A stretch of 40,819 nt of DNA from an uncultured Clostridia bacterium (GTDB lineage: Bacteria > Bacillota > Clostridia > TANB77 > CAG-508): NCBI GenBank assembly GCA_947584805.1, contig CANPWU010000010.1, forward strand, positions 1 to 40,819, given 5' to 3'. Position numbers and translations under genes: made by a program. Positions 8,556 through 18,309 of the stretch are shown here, piece after piece; the stretch's first letter is position 1, and the number at the start of each line of letters is the position of its first letter. Below the pieces are notes generated by a model that was given only the letters and a program-made list of their open reading frames with translations, made no database searches and had not been told where the DNA came from.

Positions 8556-9099
8556 TTGAATATAATAAATTATATCTCGATAGTTGCAGTTCCTTTTATT
8601 ATTGCTATTATTATTGTATATGGTTATTCTGAAAAAGTAAAAGTTTTTGACAGTTTTCTAGTACGGTGCAAAAGAACGGAATAAATACTGTTGTTAAAAT
8701 TTTTCCTACATTAATAGCTTTATTTTTAGCTGTAAGTGCTCTTCGTAATTCTGGAATTTTAGAATTTTTTCAAAATATGTTATCGCCTTTTTTGAATTTA
8801 TTAAAAATTCCATCTCAAATATTTCCTTTGATGCTAATTAGACCAATTTCTGGAAGTGCTTCTACTGCTGTTGCTTTAGATATTATGAAAAATTTTGGCG
8901 TTGATAGTACAATACGGATTAATTGCTTCTACCATTATGGGTTCTACTGAAACTACATTATATACTATTGCAATATACACAAGCTCCGTAAAAGTCAAGA
9001 AAATACGCTTCGTCCTAGCTGCAGCACTTATTGCAGATCTTGTTCGGAATGTTTGTCTCTGTCGTTTTTTGTCAAATTTTGTCGAACGATTTTTGTTGA
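8556..9099 (+). CDS. spmB: spore maturation protein B, read through four CGG +1 shift sites
   Basis: The gene starts at TTG 8556, eleven bases after GGGAGG (8540-8545), giving MNIINYISIVAVPF as in SpmB. Reading plain triplets breaks it into fragments. Skipping the C of four in-frame CGG codons (8664, 8677, 8915, 9045) gives one continuous 179-residue protein of the expected length. The restored glycines are residues 37, 41, 120 and 163, in FDSFLVGAKEG, DSTIGLIASTIMG and ADLVGMFVSV. The family segment PLMLIRPISGSASTAV and the later MGSTETT are intact. Four independent breaks in one short gene whose partner spmA is clean argue against simple decay, because no other damage is present. Confidence 0.85.
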
Positions 9100-9311
9100 C
9101 AAATGTTACTTTATGTTATATCATAGCTATAGTTAATTTTATTATTCAATTTTTTAAAATCATAAGTTTTATTTTTTAAGGTATTCACCTAAAATTTTTC
9201 AATTTTTAGAATTATTTTAATATCTTATTGAGCTTATTATTTTTATGTATAATTTTTCTAATTATGTAACCCTGTTTAATAAAATTTATATTTATATTTG
9301 TTTTTAATTTT

Positions 9312-9446
9312 GTAGAGGATTTAAAATATTTTATTCTTCTTTCGCGGCCCCCATTTTTTTGTTTTAGCGAAAGGCATCCTCTACAGTCTCCAACCGGAGT
9401 TATATATCTAACCTTACAGGAGTTTATTAACTCCTGTATCTTTTTA
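9312..9446 (+). ncRNA. candidate structured RNA or leader upstream of the AbrB-like gene
   Basis: In otherwise featureless AT-rich DNA, GTAGAGGAT (9312-9320) pairs with ATCCTCTAC (9376-9384), and CTTTCGC (9339-9345) with GCGAAAG (9367-9373) inside it, around a loop with a GGCCCCC run. A small hairpin CTCC-AACC-GGAG (9389-9400) and a terminator hairpin with a T run (9416-9446) follow. This order (nested stems, small hairpin, terminator) is typical of a small RNA or an attenuated leader. I cannot match it to a known family, and the strand is inferred from the terminator. The rest of the 9100-9531 gap shows nothing coding. Confidence 0.45.
9416..9446 (+). terminator. Rho-independent terminator of the candidate RNA
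   Basis: ACAGGAGTT pairs with AACTCCTGT around a short AT loop and is followed by a T-rich run (ATCTTTTTA). Confidence 0.75.
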
Positions 9447-9462
9447 CTTATCGTAAAAATTG

Positions 9463-9491
9463 TTGAATTTACTCGAATTTTGTGTTATCAT
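9463..9491 (+). promoter_or_regulatory. putative promoter of the AbrB-like gene
   Basis: TTGAAT (9463-9468) and TATCAT (9486-9491) are 17 bases apart, 41 bases before the ATG at 9532. Each box differs from the consensus at one or two positions. Confidence 0.55.
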
Positions 9492-9531
9492 ATATTATGT
9501 ATTTGATATTTATTTTTATGGAGGTAATATT

Positions 9532-9786
9532 ATGATAAAATCGACTGGGATAATTAGGAAAGTAGATGAATTAGGAAGAATTGTTCTTCCTATGGAATTA
9601 AGAAATAAATTAGGTATTTCTGAAAAAGATCCTTTAGAAATATATGTTTCAGGTTCATCTATAATTCTAAAAAAATATAATTTGAATTGCGTATTATGTG
9701 GAAATACAAAAAACTTAATAAAATTTGAAGATAATTTAATTTGCGCAGATTGCAAAGAAAAAATAGAAAATTTAAAGACTAATTAA
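9532..9786 (+). CDS. AbrB/SpoVT-family transcriptional regulator with zinc-binding tail
   Basis: The 84-residue protein has an N-terminal swapped-hairpin AbrB domain (IKSTGIIRKVDELGRIVLP, residues 2-20) and a short C-terminal CxxC...CxxC segment (CVLCG and CADCK), as in clostridial AbrB/Abh proteins. Such proteins are dimeric or tetrameric DNA binders that repress stationary-phase and sporulation genes. The ATG at 9532 is chosen because GGAGG lies just upstream, and the alternative upstream frame adds a hydrophobic extension foreign to the family. The neighbouring spmA-spmB genes make a sporulation link plausible but not proven. Confidence 0.9.
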   Translation: MIKSTGIIRKVDELGRIVLPMELRNKLGISEKDPLEIYVSGSSIILKKYNLNCVLCGNTKNLIKFEDNLICADCKEKIENLKTN

Positions 9787-9814
9787 TATTGTTATATAAA
9801 ATAATTTATTAAAT

Positions 9815-9903
9815 AAAGTCCTATATTAATATTTACTATTATAAACCGTTTCTGAATTATGAGATATACTTTAAAATAATAAATATTATATATAGGACTT
9901 TGT
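9815..9903. terminator. long inverted repeat between convergent genes
   Basis: AAAGTCCTATATTAATATTT pairs with the complementary sequence ending at 9901, a stem of about 20 base pairs with one or two mismatches, enclosing about 45 bases. It lies between the plus-strand AbrB gene and minus-strand rsmI and can act as a bidirectional terminator. Confidence 0.6.
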
Positions 9904-9938
9904 TTTAATCAAATTTCTAAAATTACAATAAATATATA

Positions 9939-10763
9939 TTATTTATTTAAAAAATTTTTATATATTTCATTTTTCTTTACGCCCATATCCTTAGCCACTT
10001 GCTTAATTGCATCATTCTTATTCATTCCGTAAGTTTGTACATAAAAATTATAATGCTCTTCAAGTGTCATATTTTCAAAAATGTTTTCTTCTTCCATTTC
10101 TGCTTTTTCTATTATAATCACATATTCCCCTTTTGGTTCTATCACTTTTTCTAAAAGTTGTTGGGCGGTTCCTGAAATAAATTCTTCATGAATTTTTGTT
10201 AACTCTCTTGCTAAAACTAATTTTCTTTCTTTTGTTATATTATTTAAATCCTTTAATGTAGAAATTAATTTATGTGGTGCTTCATATAAAATAACTGTAT
10301 TTTTTGAATTTTTAATTTCATCTAATTTTTTATTTCTTAATTTTTTATTCATTGGTAAAAATCCAAAAAATGAAAATTCTTTTGCATCTATTCCTGATGC
10401 AATGAGTGCTGTAATTAAAGCACAAGGTCCTGGAATTGGAACAATTTCTATATTTTCTTCTAAAGCTTTTTTTACAATTTCCTCTCCTGGATCTGATATT
10501 ACTGGTGTTCCCGCATCTGATACAAGTGCAATATTTTTTCCTTCATTTATTTCGTCAATAATCGAATTTTGTTTTTGTTCATCACTATGTCTATGATAAC
10601 TTATTAAATGTTTTTGTATGTCTAGATGATTTAATAATTTTAATGTTTGTCTTGTATCTTCAGCAACAATAATATCTACTTCTTTTAAAATTCTAATTGC
10701 TCTTAATGTAATATCTTCTAGGTTTCCAATAGGCGTTGCAACTAAATATAATTTTCCTTTCAT
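9939..10763 (-). CDS. rsmI: 16S rRNA (cytidine-2'-O)-methyltransferase RsmI
   Basis: The 274-residue protein starts GKLYLVATPIGNLEDITLRA and contains AEDTRQTLKLL, SYHRHSDEQ, ALVSDAGTPVISDPGEE and the PIPGPCALITALIASGI segment, all diagnostic of RsmI (tetrapyrrole-methylase fold). It uses S-adenosylmethionine to methylate C1402 of 16S rRNA in the decoding centre. The start ATG overlaps the stop of the upstream methylase (ATGA), so the two are translationally coupled. RsmI is intact by triplet reading. Because C1402 lies by the P site and its methylation affects decoding accuracy, it is of side interest given the frameshifting described here. Confidence 0.95.
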   Translation of the reverse strand: MKGKLYLVATPIGNLEDITLRAIRILKEVDIIVAEDTRQTLKLLNHLDIQKHLISYHRHSDEQKQNSIIDEINEGKNIALVSDAGTPVISDPGEEIVKKALEENIEIVPIPGPCALITALIASGIDAKEFSFFGFLPMNKKLRNKKLDEIKNSKNTVILYEAPHKLISTLKDLNNITKERKLVLARELTKIHEEFISGTAQQLLEKVIEPKGEYVIIIEKAEMEEENIFENMTLEEHYNFYVQTYGMNKNDAIKQVAKDMGVKKNEIYKNFLNK

Positions 10764-11497
10764 TTTATTTTCTCCTTACCATATATTTTTAAAATTTCAT
10801 CTGAATATTCTCCATTTTCATTATAAATATATAACGGTTCACGTACTTTTAAATATTTATTTGCATATTTAACAGCCTTTATTAAAATAAGTTTTGGATT
10901 ACTATTTGGTTTTGAATAAACAATTCTTAATTCTTTTGGCTCTAATTTATATTTTCTTGAATATTCAAATATATCTGCAAGCCTCTCAGGCCTATTTACC
11001 ATATACATTGTGCCTAAATCTTTAAGTGATTCACTTGCTATTCTTATAAAATCTTCTAAATTTGCCAAAACTTCATGTCTTGATATTATTTTTGTTTCTG
11101 ATTCATTTTTAATTCCTGTTCCCTCCATTTTGTATGGAGGATTAGTAACTACTGCATCAAATTTTTCTAAAATTTCAAGATCTTTTATATTAATATTTTG
11201 AAACTTAATTCTATTTTCTAAATTATTTAATTTTACACTTCTTATTGCCATCTCACATATTTCTTCTTGTACTTCAATTCCTGTTATTTTCGAATTTTTA
11301 ATTTTTGCAGATAATAGTAATTCTAAAATTCCATTTCCTGAACCTAAGTCTAAAATATTACTTCCATCATGTATTTCTTTTGCGAAATCTGAAAGTAAAA
11401 CACTATCAACTCCAAAACAAAACCAATTTTTATTCTGTATTATTTTTAAATTATTTAATTGTAAATCATCTATTCGTTCTTCTTCTTTTATTTCCAT
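10760..11497 (-). CDS. TrmN6-like tRNA1(Val) (adenine-N6)-methyltransferase
   Basis: The 245-residue protein is a class I SAM methyltransferase with motif I ILDLGSGNGILEL (about residues 47-59) and motif IV TNPPY, the adenine-N6 methylase signature. The N-terminal FCFGVDSVLLSDF block is typical of the YabB/TrmN6 group, which modifies A37 of tRNA1-Val in E. coli. In Firmicutes this gene usually sits just before rsmI, as here, with a four-base overlap. The target in this organism is inferred. Confidence 0.88.
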   Translation of the reverse strand: MEIKEEERIDDLQLNNLKIIQNKNWFCFGVDSVLLSDFAKEIHDGSNILDLGSGNGILELLLSAKIKNSKITGIEVQEEICEMAIRSVKLNNLENRIKFQNINIKDLEILEKFDAVVTNPPYKMEGTGIKNESETKIISRHEVLANLEDFIRIASESLKDLGTMYMVNRPERLADIFEYSRKYKLEPKELRIVYSKPNSNPKLILIKAVKYANKYLKVREPLYIYNENGEYSDEILKIYGKEKIK

Positions 11498-11575
11498 ATG
11501 TAACTCTTTCTATAAAAATTTCATAATATATTATACAACAAAAATTTATAAATTCAAAGAGAATTGAGTGATATT

Positions 11576-11752
11576 ATGGAAAATAATTTATTTTATTCAA
11601 GAGGAAATAAATCTAATTCAAATTATAATAATAAACTTACTTTAAAAAAAAGAAAAGAAAATGTCCTAACTTCACTACAAGAAGTAGAAAATTTTCTTTT
11701 TAATTATAAACATTTTATGAGATACGTTAAATTATATAAATTCTTTAAATAA
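11576..11752 (+). CDS. small basic protein of unknown function
   Basis: The 58-residue frame from ATG 11576 (or 62 residues from TTG 11564) is rich in lysine, asparagine and tyrosine, with a C-terminal helix-like stretch (EVENFLFNYKHFMRYVKLYKFF). A weak purine-rich ribosome site (AAAGAGAATTGAG) precedes it. I do not recognise the family. It lies divergently from the TrmN6-like gene and converges with the GerMN gene; the short gap and lack of other features are the main support. Confidence 0.4.
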   Translation: MENNLFYSRGNKSNSNYNNKLTLKKRKENVLTSLQEVENFLFNYKHFMRYVKLYKFFK

Positions 11753-11757
11753 TTGTG

Positions 11758-12312
11758 CTACTGTCTTTTAAAATTATTATTTAATGTTATATCTGTCCCT
11801 TCAAAAGTATAGTTAGAATTTCCGTCTATTGAAATTCTAACATAATTTACTTCGTTTAATTCTGTTAAAGTATTTACTATAGAATAAATAGACAAATTAA
11901 TTTTAGTTTCATTTTTTTCTTGATTTTCTACAAATTCTTTTGATAAATCAAGTTCCACTATATCTCCATTTAAAGCAGCATTGTTTACCTTTGTTCCTTC
12001 TGGTATACTGCTTTTTAATCTTTCATTTTTTGATTCAACCATTAAATTTTCTATTAATGTTTTATATGGATTTTCTAATAAATCTTTTACATCAATTACT
12101 CTCGCTTCAGGAACTAGTGTATTAGTTTCTGTATTAATGTAATACAGAGAAATGATTGTCTGTCTTTCTTGTGCCTCAGTCATTTCCTCTCCAGGTGTTA
12201 TTTCCGTAATTATTTCTTCTGCGTTTTTTGTGAAATATTTAATTACCAAAAATATAAAAATTATGCAAGCTATTGCAATACCACAAATTAAAAAGATTTT
12301 CTTGTTTTTCAT
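11758..12312 (-). CDS. GerMN-domain membrane-anchored protein
   Basis: The 184-residue protein has an N-terminal membrane anchor (about residues 5-25), an acidic linker, then a single GerMN domain: LYYINTETNTLVPEAR, LIENLMVE and the segment VELDLSKEF, ending with the repeat-like SIVNTLTE. GerMN domains occur in Bacillus GerM, a sporulation and germination protein of the engulfing septum. The second ATG (12312) is chosen because the first lies directly before the GGAGG that must serve as the ribosome site. A role in sporulation is inferred. Confidence 0.82.
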   Translation of the reverse strand: MKNKKIFLICGIAIACIIFIFLVIKYFTKNAEEIITEITPGEEMTEAQERQTIISLYYINTETNTLVPEARVIDVKDLLENPYKTLIENLMVESKNERLKSSIPEGTKVNNAALNGDIVELDLSKEFVENQEKNETKINLSIYSIVNTLTELNEVNYVRISIDGNSNYTFEGTDITLNNNFKRQ

Positions 12313-12556
12313 ATTAACCTCCATTTTTTTATATTGTATATATACTAAATATATTTATTATTTGGACAAAATATGAATACTTTATTTTTTTAGTTCAAAT
12401 AATTATTTTATGTATAATTTTAATAATTTTACTATTTCATGTACCCGTAATCATTCAACATTTACTGTCCAGTTTTTGACATTGACAAATTTTAAATTTA
12501 CGTATAAAATTATATGTGAATTAATAATATTAGATAAGCATTTAAGGAGATATTAT

Positions 12557-15500
12557 ATGGGAAACGAAAAATTATTGCATGTAGGGCTTGATGTTGGTTC
12601 AACTACTGTAAAAATAGTTGTTATGAATGATAGCCTCGAAACTATATACACTTCTTACAAAAGACATTTTTCTGATACAAAAAACACAGTATGTAAAGTT
12701 TTAGAAGAACTTACTGAACAATATCCAGATAATGAATATACAATTGCTTTAACTGGATCTGGAGCAATGTCTGCTGCAAACTTTTTGGATTTGCCTTTTA
12801 TTCAAGAAGTTGTTTCTTGTAAGCGTGCAGTTGAAAAGTACATACCTCAGACTGATGTTGTTATTGAGCTTGGTGGCGAAGATGCCAAAATAATATATTT
12901 TGATAAATTTGTTGAGCAACGTATGAATGGTACATGTGCTGGAGGTACTGGTGCATTTTTAGATCAAATGGCCAGTCTTTTACATACAGATACAGCTGGA
13001 TTAAATGAACTCGCAAAAGAGTATACAACAATTTATCCTATTGCTTCTCGTTGTGGAGTATTTGCAAAAACTGATGTGCAACCACTTATAAATGAAGGAG
13101 CTAAAAAATCTGATATTGCCGTTTCTATCTTTCAAGCTGTTGTAAATCAAACAATCAGCGGTCTTGCTTGTGGTAGGCCAATTCGTGGTAATATTGCATT
13201 TCTTGGTGGTCCACTTAATTATTTATCAGAATTAAGAAAAAGATTTATTGAAACATTAGGAGAAAATATAAAAGAAGCTATTACTCCTACAGATGCTCAT
13301 CTTTTAGTTGCAAAAGGTGCTGCTTTAGATTCATTAAATAGAAATCCTATTTCTGCTCAAAAATTGAAAGCTAAAATTACCATTTTAAAAAATTCAAAAG
13401 ATACAACATCTAAACCATTGGCACCACTTTTTTCAATTGATGCAGAATATGATGCCTTTAAAAAAAGACATGCAAAAGCAAAAGTTAAAAGAAAACCTTT
13501 AGAAGGTTTCTCTGGAGATTGCTTTATAGGAATCGATGCAGGTTCAACTACTACAAAACTTGCAATTATAGATAATGAAGGATATTTATTACATTCTATA
13601 TATAGAAATAATGAAGGCGATCCATTAAAAAGTGTTATGGATATGCTAAAAGAAGTTTATGAAATTTTACCAAAAACTGCAAAAATACGTTTTTCAGGAG
13701 TTACTGGTTATGGAGAAAAATTAATTCAAACTGCTTTAAATGTAGATTTAAGTGAAATCGAAACCATTGCACATTATAGAGCTGCATCTGAATTTATGCC
13801 AAATGTTACAAGCATTGTAGACATTGGCGGTCAAGACATGAAATATATAAAACTAAAAAATGGTGCAATAGATAATATCATGCTAAATGAAGCATGTTCT
13901 TCAGGTTGCGGATCATTTATAGAAACATTTGCAAAAAGTTTAAATCTTTCTATTGAAGAATTTGTAGAAAGTGCTTTAATGTCAAGGACACCTGTCGATT
14001 TAGGTTCAAGATGTACTGTATTCATGAACTCAAAAATCAAGCAATCACAAAAGGAAGGATATTCTGTAGGAGATATTTCTGCAGGACTTTCAATTTCTGT
14101 TATAAAAAATGCTATTCAAAAAGTTATGAAAATAAGAGATCCAGAAACTTTAGGTGATCATATAGTTGTTCAAGGTGGAACATTTTATAATGATGCCGTT
14201 TTACGTAGTTTTGAATTAATTGTTGGTAAAGAAGTTGTAAGACCTGATATAGCCGGACTAATGGGTGCTTATGGTGTAGCACTTTTAAGTAAAGAACAAT
14301 ACGAAGCAAATCTTGATATGGAATATACATCTACTTTGGCATCCTTAGAAGATCTTAATAATTTAGACATAAAAATTACAAATACAAGATGTAACGGTTG
14401 TGAAAATCATTGTAAACTTACAATAAATAAATTTAACAATGGAAAAGTTTACGTTTCTGGAAATCGTTGTGAACGTGGTGCAGGAATTGTTACTGGAAAT
14501 TCTAAACTTCCAAATTTAATAAAATATAAAGAAAATAGAATTTTTGGATTTTATAAACCTCTTGAAGAATCAGAAGCTACTAGAGGTACTATTGGAATTC
14601 CTAGAGTTTTAAATATGTATGAAGATTATCCTTTTTGGTTCACTTTTTTCACTAAACTTGGATTTAGAGTAATAATTTCTGAAAAAAGTACAAGAAAAAC
14701 ATATGAAAGAGGAATTGAATCTATGCCATCAGAATCTGTTTGCTATCCCGCAAAACTTTCTCATGGTCATGTTATAAGTTTAATAAATTCTGGAATAAAA
14801 ACTATTTTTTATCCTTGTATTCCTTATTCAAGAAAAGAGTTTAAAGAAGCAGATAATAAATATAATTGTCCTATTGTTATATCTTATTCAGAAGTTATTA
14901 AAAATAATGTAGAACAAATAAAAGACATAAAATTCATCAATCCTTTTTTACCATTTGATCAGAAAAACTTAGTCAACAAAATATTAGAACTTGATGAATT
15001 TGCTGAATACAATTTCACAAAAAAAGAACTTACTGAAGCTGCAAAAGCTGCTGAAGAAGAATATCAAAAATGTAAACAAGATATTAGAGATGAAGCAGCA
15101 AGAGCTTTAAAATACATGGAAGAAAATAATTTAAAAGGCATAGTAATTGCTGGACGTCCATATCATATCGATTCAGAAATTAATCATGGAATTGATACAT
15201 TAATTACTGGACTTGGTCTTTGTGTTCTTACAGAAGACAGTATTGCAAAAGATGTTCCTGTTAAGAGACCTCTAAGAGTTGTCGATCAATGGGTATTTCA
15301 TAGTAGACTTTATGCTGCTGCTGACTTTGTTGGAAGACATGATAATCTAGAACTTGTACAACTAAATTCATTTGGTTGTGGAGTTGATGCTGTAACTACT
15401 GATCAAGTTGAAGAAATATTATCAAGTTATAATAAAATGTATACACTTATAAAAATAGATGAAGTAAATAATTTAGGTGCAGTTCGTATACGTATTAGAT

Positions 15501-16888
15501 CTCTTCTAGCTAGTATAAATAAAAGGTTAGAAAAAAAGAAGCAAAATTGTGAAAGTTGTGAAACTTCAAAAGGAAATTATGAAATTTATAAAGTCCCATT
15601 TACAAAAGAAATGAAAAAAGATTATACAATACTCATTCCTCAAATGGCACCAATACATTTTGAACTTTTGGAAACTGCTGTAGGTTCATGTGGTTATAAT
15701 GTTAAACTTTTAGATACCTGTACACCTAAAACTGTAGAAACTGGCTTAAAATATGTTAATAATGATGCTTGTTATCCATCAATTCTAACTACTGGTCAAA
15801 TGATTGAAGCACTTCAATCTGGAAAATATGATGTTAATAAAACCGCACTTATAATGTCCCAAACTGGTGGAGGTTGCAGAGCTACAAATTATATTGGATT
15901 CATTAGAAAAGCTCTTAAAGATGCAGGTTTTCCAAATGTTCCAGTTATTAGTTTTAATGTAGTTGGAATGGAAAAAAATCCTGGCTTTAAAATTACTATT
16001 CCACTTATGGAAAAACTTTTAAAATCAATAATTTATGGAGATTTATTGCAAAAACTTTTATTAAAAAATAGAGCTTACGAAAAAACAAAAGGTGAAACTC
16101 AAAAATTATATGATGAATGGATGAAAAAATGTAAAGAATTAGTTAAAAATTCTAATTCAAAATCTTTCAAAAATAGTATATACGAAATTGTATCTGATTT
16201 TGAAAAAATTGAATTAGATACATCTATAAAAAAGCCAAAAGTAGGAATAGTTGGCGAAATATTAATAAAATATCATCCTTTTGGAAACAATTACGTTATT
16301 AATGTATTAGAAAAAGAAGGCGCAGAAGTTGTTATGCCTGATTTTATGGGATTTATAAAATTTATAGCAACTCATAAAATTACATTTAATACTTTATTAA
16401 ATACAGATAAAACAAAAGCAAAAATATTTAAATTAGCATTAAAACTAATAGATATTTTTGAAAAAGATTTAAAAATTGCATTAAAAAATTCTTCTAAAAA
16501 TTATTTAGAGCCAACTAGTATCTGGCATTTAGAAGAAAAAGTGAAAGATATTTTATCAATTGGAAATCAAACTGGAGAAGGATGGTTTTTAACAGCTGAA
16601 ATGGTAGAATATATAGAAAACGGTATTCCAAATATAGTTTGTGTACAACCATTTGCATGCCTTCCAAATCATGTTGTTGGTAAAGGCGTAATAAAAACAA
16701 TTCGTGAAAAATATCCAAATGCCAATATCAGCCCTGTTGACTATGATCCAGGTGCCAGTGAAGCTAATCAAACAAATAGATTAAAATTGCTAATGACAGT
16801 TGCAAAAGATAATTTAAAGAAAGAAACTGCTCCTATTGAAATTGATCAAACTGCTGATATGGCTGAAAGGGAATTTATTTTAAAATAA
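12557..16888 (+). CDS. 2-hydroxyacyl-CoA dehydratase activase-type protein (fused BcrAD/BadFG and dehydratase-like domains)
   Basis: This 1443-residue protein has two tandem ASKHA ATPase domains (about residues 1-305, GLDVGSTTVKIVV; and about 325-590, GIDAGSTTTKLAI). Each carries a cluster-binding segment (NGTCAGGTGAFLDQ; EACSSGCGSFIETF). Then come a DUF2229 region with a CNGCENHC cysteine cluster near 610 and a C-terminal half resembling 2-hydroxyacyl-CoA dehydratase subunits. Family members are oxygen-sensitive [4Fe-4S] proteins common in anaerobic Firmicutes; the substrate of this long fused type is not established. AAGGAG stands before the ATG at 12557. It is transcribed against the direction of replication and has no CGG codon in 1443 codons. 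Confidence 0.9.
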   Translation: MGNEKLLHVGLDVGSTTVKIVVMNDSLETIYTSYKRHFSDTKNTVCKVLEELTEQYPDNEYTIALTGSGAMSAANFLDLPFIQEVVSCKRAVEKYIPQTDVVIELGGEDAKIIYFDKFVEQRMNGTCAGGTGAFLDQMASLLHTDTAGLNELAKEYTTIYPIASRCGVFAKTDVQPLINEGAKKSDIAVSIFQAVVNQTISGLACGRPIRGNIAFLGGPLNYLSELRKRFIETLGENIKEAITPTDAHLLVAKGAALDSLNRNPISAQKLKAKITILKNSKDTTSKPLAPLFSIDAEYDAFKKRHAKAKVKRKPLEGFSGDCFIGIDAGSTTTKLAIIDNEGYLLHSIYRNNEGDPLKSVMDMLKEVYEILPKTAKIRFSGVTGYGEKLIQTALNVDLSEIETIAHYRAASEFMPNVTSIVDIGGQDMKYIKLKNGAIDNIMLNEACSSGCGSFIETFAKSLNLSIEEFVESALMSRTPVDLGSRCTVFMNSKIKQSQKEGYSVGDISAGLSISVIKNAIQKVMKIRDPETLGDHIVVQGGTFYNDAVLRSFELIVGKEVVRPDIAGLMGAYGVALLSKEQYEANLDMEYTSTLASLEDLNNLDIKITNTRCNGCENHCKLTINKFNNGKVYVSGNRCERGAGIVTGNSKLPNLIKYKENRIFGFYKPLEESEATRGTIGIPRVLNMYEDYPFWFTFFTKLGFRVIISEKSTRKTYERGIESMPSESVCYPAKLSHGHVISLINSGIKTIFYPCIPYSRKEFKEADNKYNCPIVISYSEVIKNNVEQIKDIKFINPFLPFDQKNLVNKILELDEFAEYNFTKKELTEAAKAAEEEYQKCKQDIRDEAARALKYMEENNLKGIVIAGRPYHIDSEINHGIDTLITGLGLCVLTEDSIAKDVPVKRPLRVVDQWVFHSRLYAAADFVGRHDNLELVQLNSFGCGVDAVTTDQVEEILSSYNKMYTLIKIDEVNNLGAVRIRIRSLLASINKRLEKKKQNCESCETSKGNYEIYKVPFTKEMKKDYTILIPQMAPIHFELLETAVGSCGYNVKLLDTCTPKTVETGLKYVNNDACYPSILTTGQMIEALQSGKYDVNKTALIMSQTGGGCRATNYIGFIRKALKDAGFPNVPVISFNVVGMEKNPGFKITIPLMEKLLKSIIYGDLLQKLLLKNRAYEKTKGETQKLYDEWMKKCKELVKNSNSKSFKNSIYEIVSDFEKIELDTSIKKPKVGIVGEILIKYHPFGNNYVINVLEKEGAEVVMPDFMGFIKFIATHKITFNTLLNTDKTKAKIFKLALKLIDIFEKDLKIALKNSSKNYLEPTSIWHLEEKVKDILSIGNQTGEGWFLTAEMVEYIENGIPNIVCVQPFACLPNHVVGKGVIKTIREKYPNANISPVDYDPGASEANQTNRLKLLMTVAKDNLKKETAPIEIDQTADMAEREFILK

Positions 16889-16907
16889 AATTTATTATTT
16901 TCAATAA

Positions 16908-16953
16908 AAATAAAACTTCTTAAAATTTTTGATTTTAAGCGGTTTTATTTTTT
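16908..16953 (+). terminator. Rho-independent terminator of the activase gene
   Basis: AATAAAAC pairs with GTTTTATT and the inner CTTAAAAT with ATTTTAAG, followed by a T run, about 20 bases after the stop codon. Confidence 0.75.
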
Positions 16954-17419
16954 TCGACATATAAATTTATATCTAAATTTTTTAATGCATTTTTATTTTT
17001 TAATCTAGATTATTTTTATTTTTATATTATTCTTTTATTAAAATAGAAAAATATTTTTTTGCTTTAAATATTTTTAAATAATTTTTTATTTTATAATTTA
17101 AATTATGACTTTTTATAAAAATTATTTTATAATTTAAAATATAATTTTAATTATATTAAATTATATTATTAAATTTTTATTTTGTTTTTCATAATAGTAA
17201 TTTATTATTTTTATTTATATTTATTTTATTAAATTATTTTTTAATATCACTAAATTTATTTTTATATAATATCTATATATTAAAATTATAATATGTTTTA
17301 TTTGATTTTTTATATAATATTTTATTTAATTTTTAATAATTTATATTATTAAGTTACATTTTTTATTTATTTTTATATTTTTTTTATATTTTTTTTTGAT
17401 TTTTTATTTTATTTTAATA

Positions 17420-17780
17420 TTATAATCAGTTTTGCTTTATTTATGCTGTAACTTTACATAACTATATTATTTTTTTCATTTTTCTCTTTTAATAACTACT
17501 TTCTGATCATTTAGTTAACAGATTTTTATTTCGAATTTTTGTTTTGCATTTCTTTGAAAAATTATACCATTTTATGGTAAAAAGTTATCCACATTGTATT
17601 TAAATTGTCTAGGGTTTTTATGCATTTTTAGATTTTTATTGTTCATGTTCTTTATGATTTTTCTTTAAATTTATAGCTATCTTTCTTTGCATTTAACAAC
17701 ATCAAAACTTCATATTTTATAATTTTCTTTAATTGCTTTCTTTTAAGTTTTAGTTGCATAAAATTTTAAACTTTTAATTT
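17420..17780. repeat. diverged direct repeat, copy 1, with conserved palindrome and DnaA box
   Basis: This stretch aligns with 18310-18675 at an offset of about 890-900 bases, with many substitutions and small indels. The best conserved block is a palindrome TACCAT-TTT-ATGGTA (17565-17579), then AAAAG and TTATCCACA (17585-17593), a perfect DnaA box. A second conserved block is TTAGTTGCATAAAATTTTAA near 17750. Confidence 0.65.
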
Positions 17781-18309
17781 TTTACCAATTTTTTTCTATT
17801 TTTTGATAATTAATCATAAATATTTTAATATTTAATAAAATTTATGGCTTTTTTATTCATTATAATTTCTTTTTCTTTTATATAATGAATAAAAAATTTC
17901 TATTTTTAAATTTTATTTTTGTTTTAAATAATAAAGTATCTTAAATTAATTTTTTATTTTCAATTTTACTAAATTTATTTTTCAAAATTATTTTGATCAA
18001 ATCATTTTTTTATTTTATAAATTTATTTTTTGTTTTGCAAATTTATTTTTTTGTTTTATAAAATTATTTTTTTATTTATAAATTAATTTTTATTTTGCAA
18101 AATTATTTTTTGTTTTATTAATTTATTTTTTTATTTTATTAAATTAACTTTTTTTATTAACTTATTATATTAATTTATATATTTATTATTTAATTTATTA
18201 TTTATATAATATTTTCATAATAAAATTATAATATATTTTATATAATTATTTAATAATTTATATTATAAAATTATATTTTTTTATTTATTTTTTGAATTTT
18301 TTATCTAAT

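Noticed and set aside
12410..12556. An upstream extension of the activase frame
   Set aside because: The extra 49 codons are not family-like and lack a ribosome site; AAGGAG is positioned for ATG 12557.
17985..18145. A CRISPR array in the AT-rich desert
   Set aside because: The repeats are degenerate T-rich runs of varying length with no unique spacers, and no cas genes are present.
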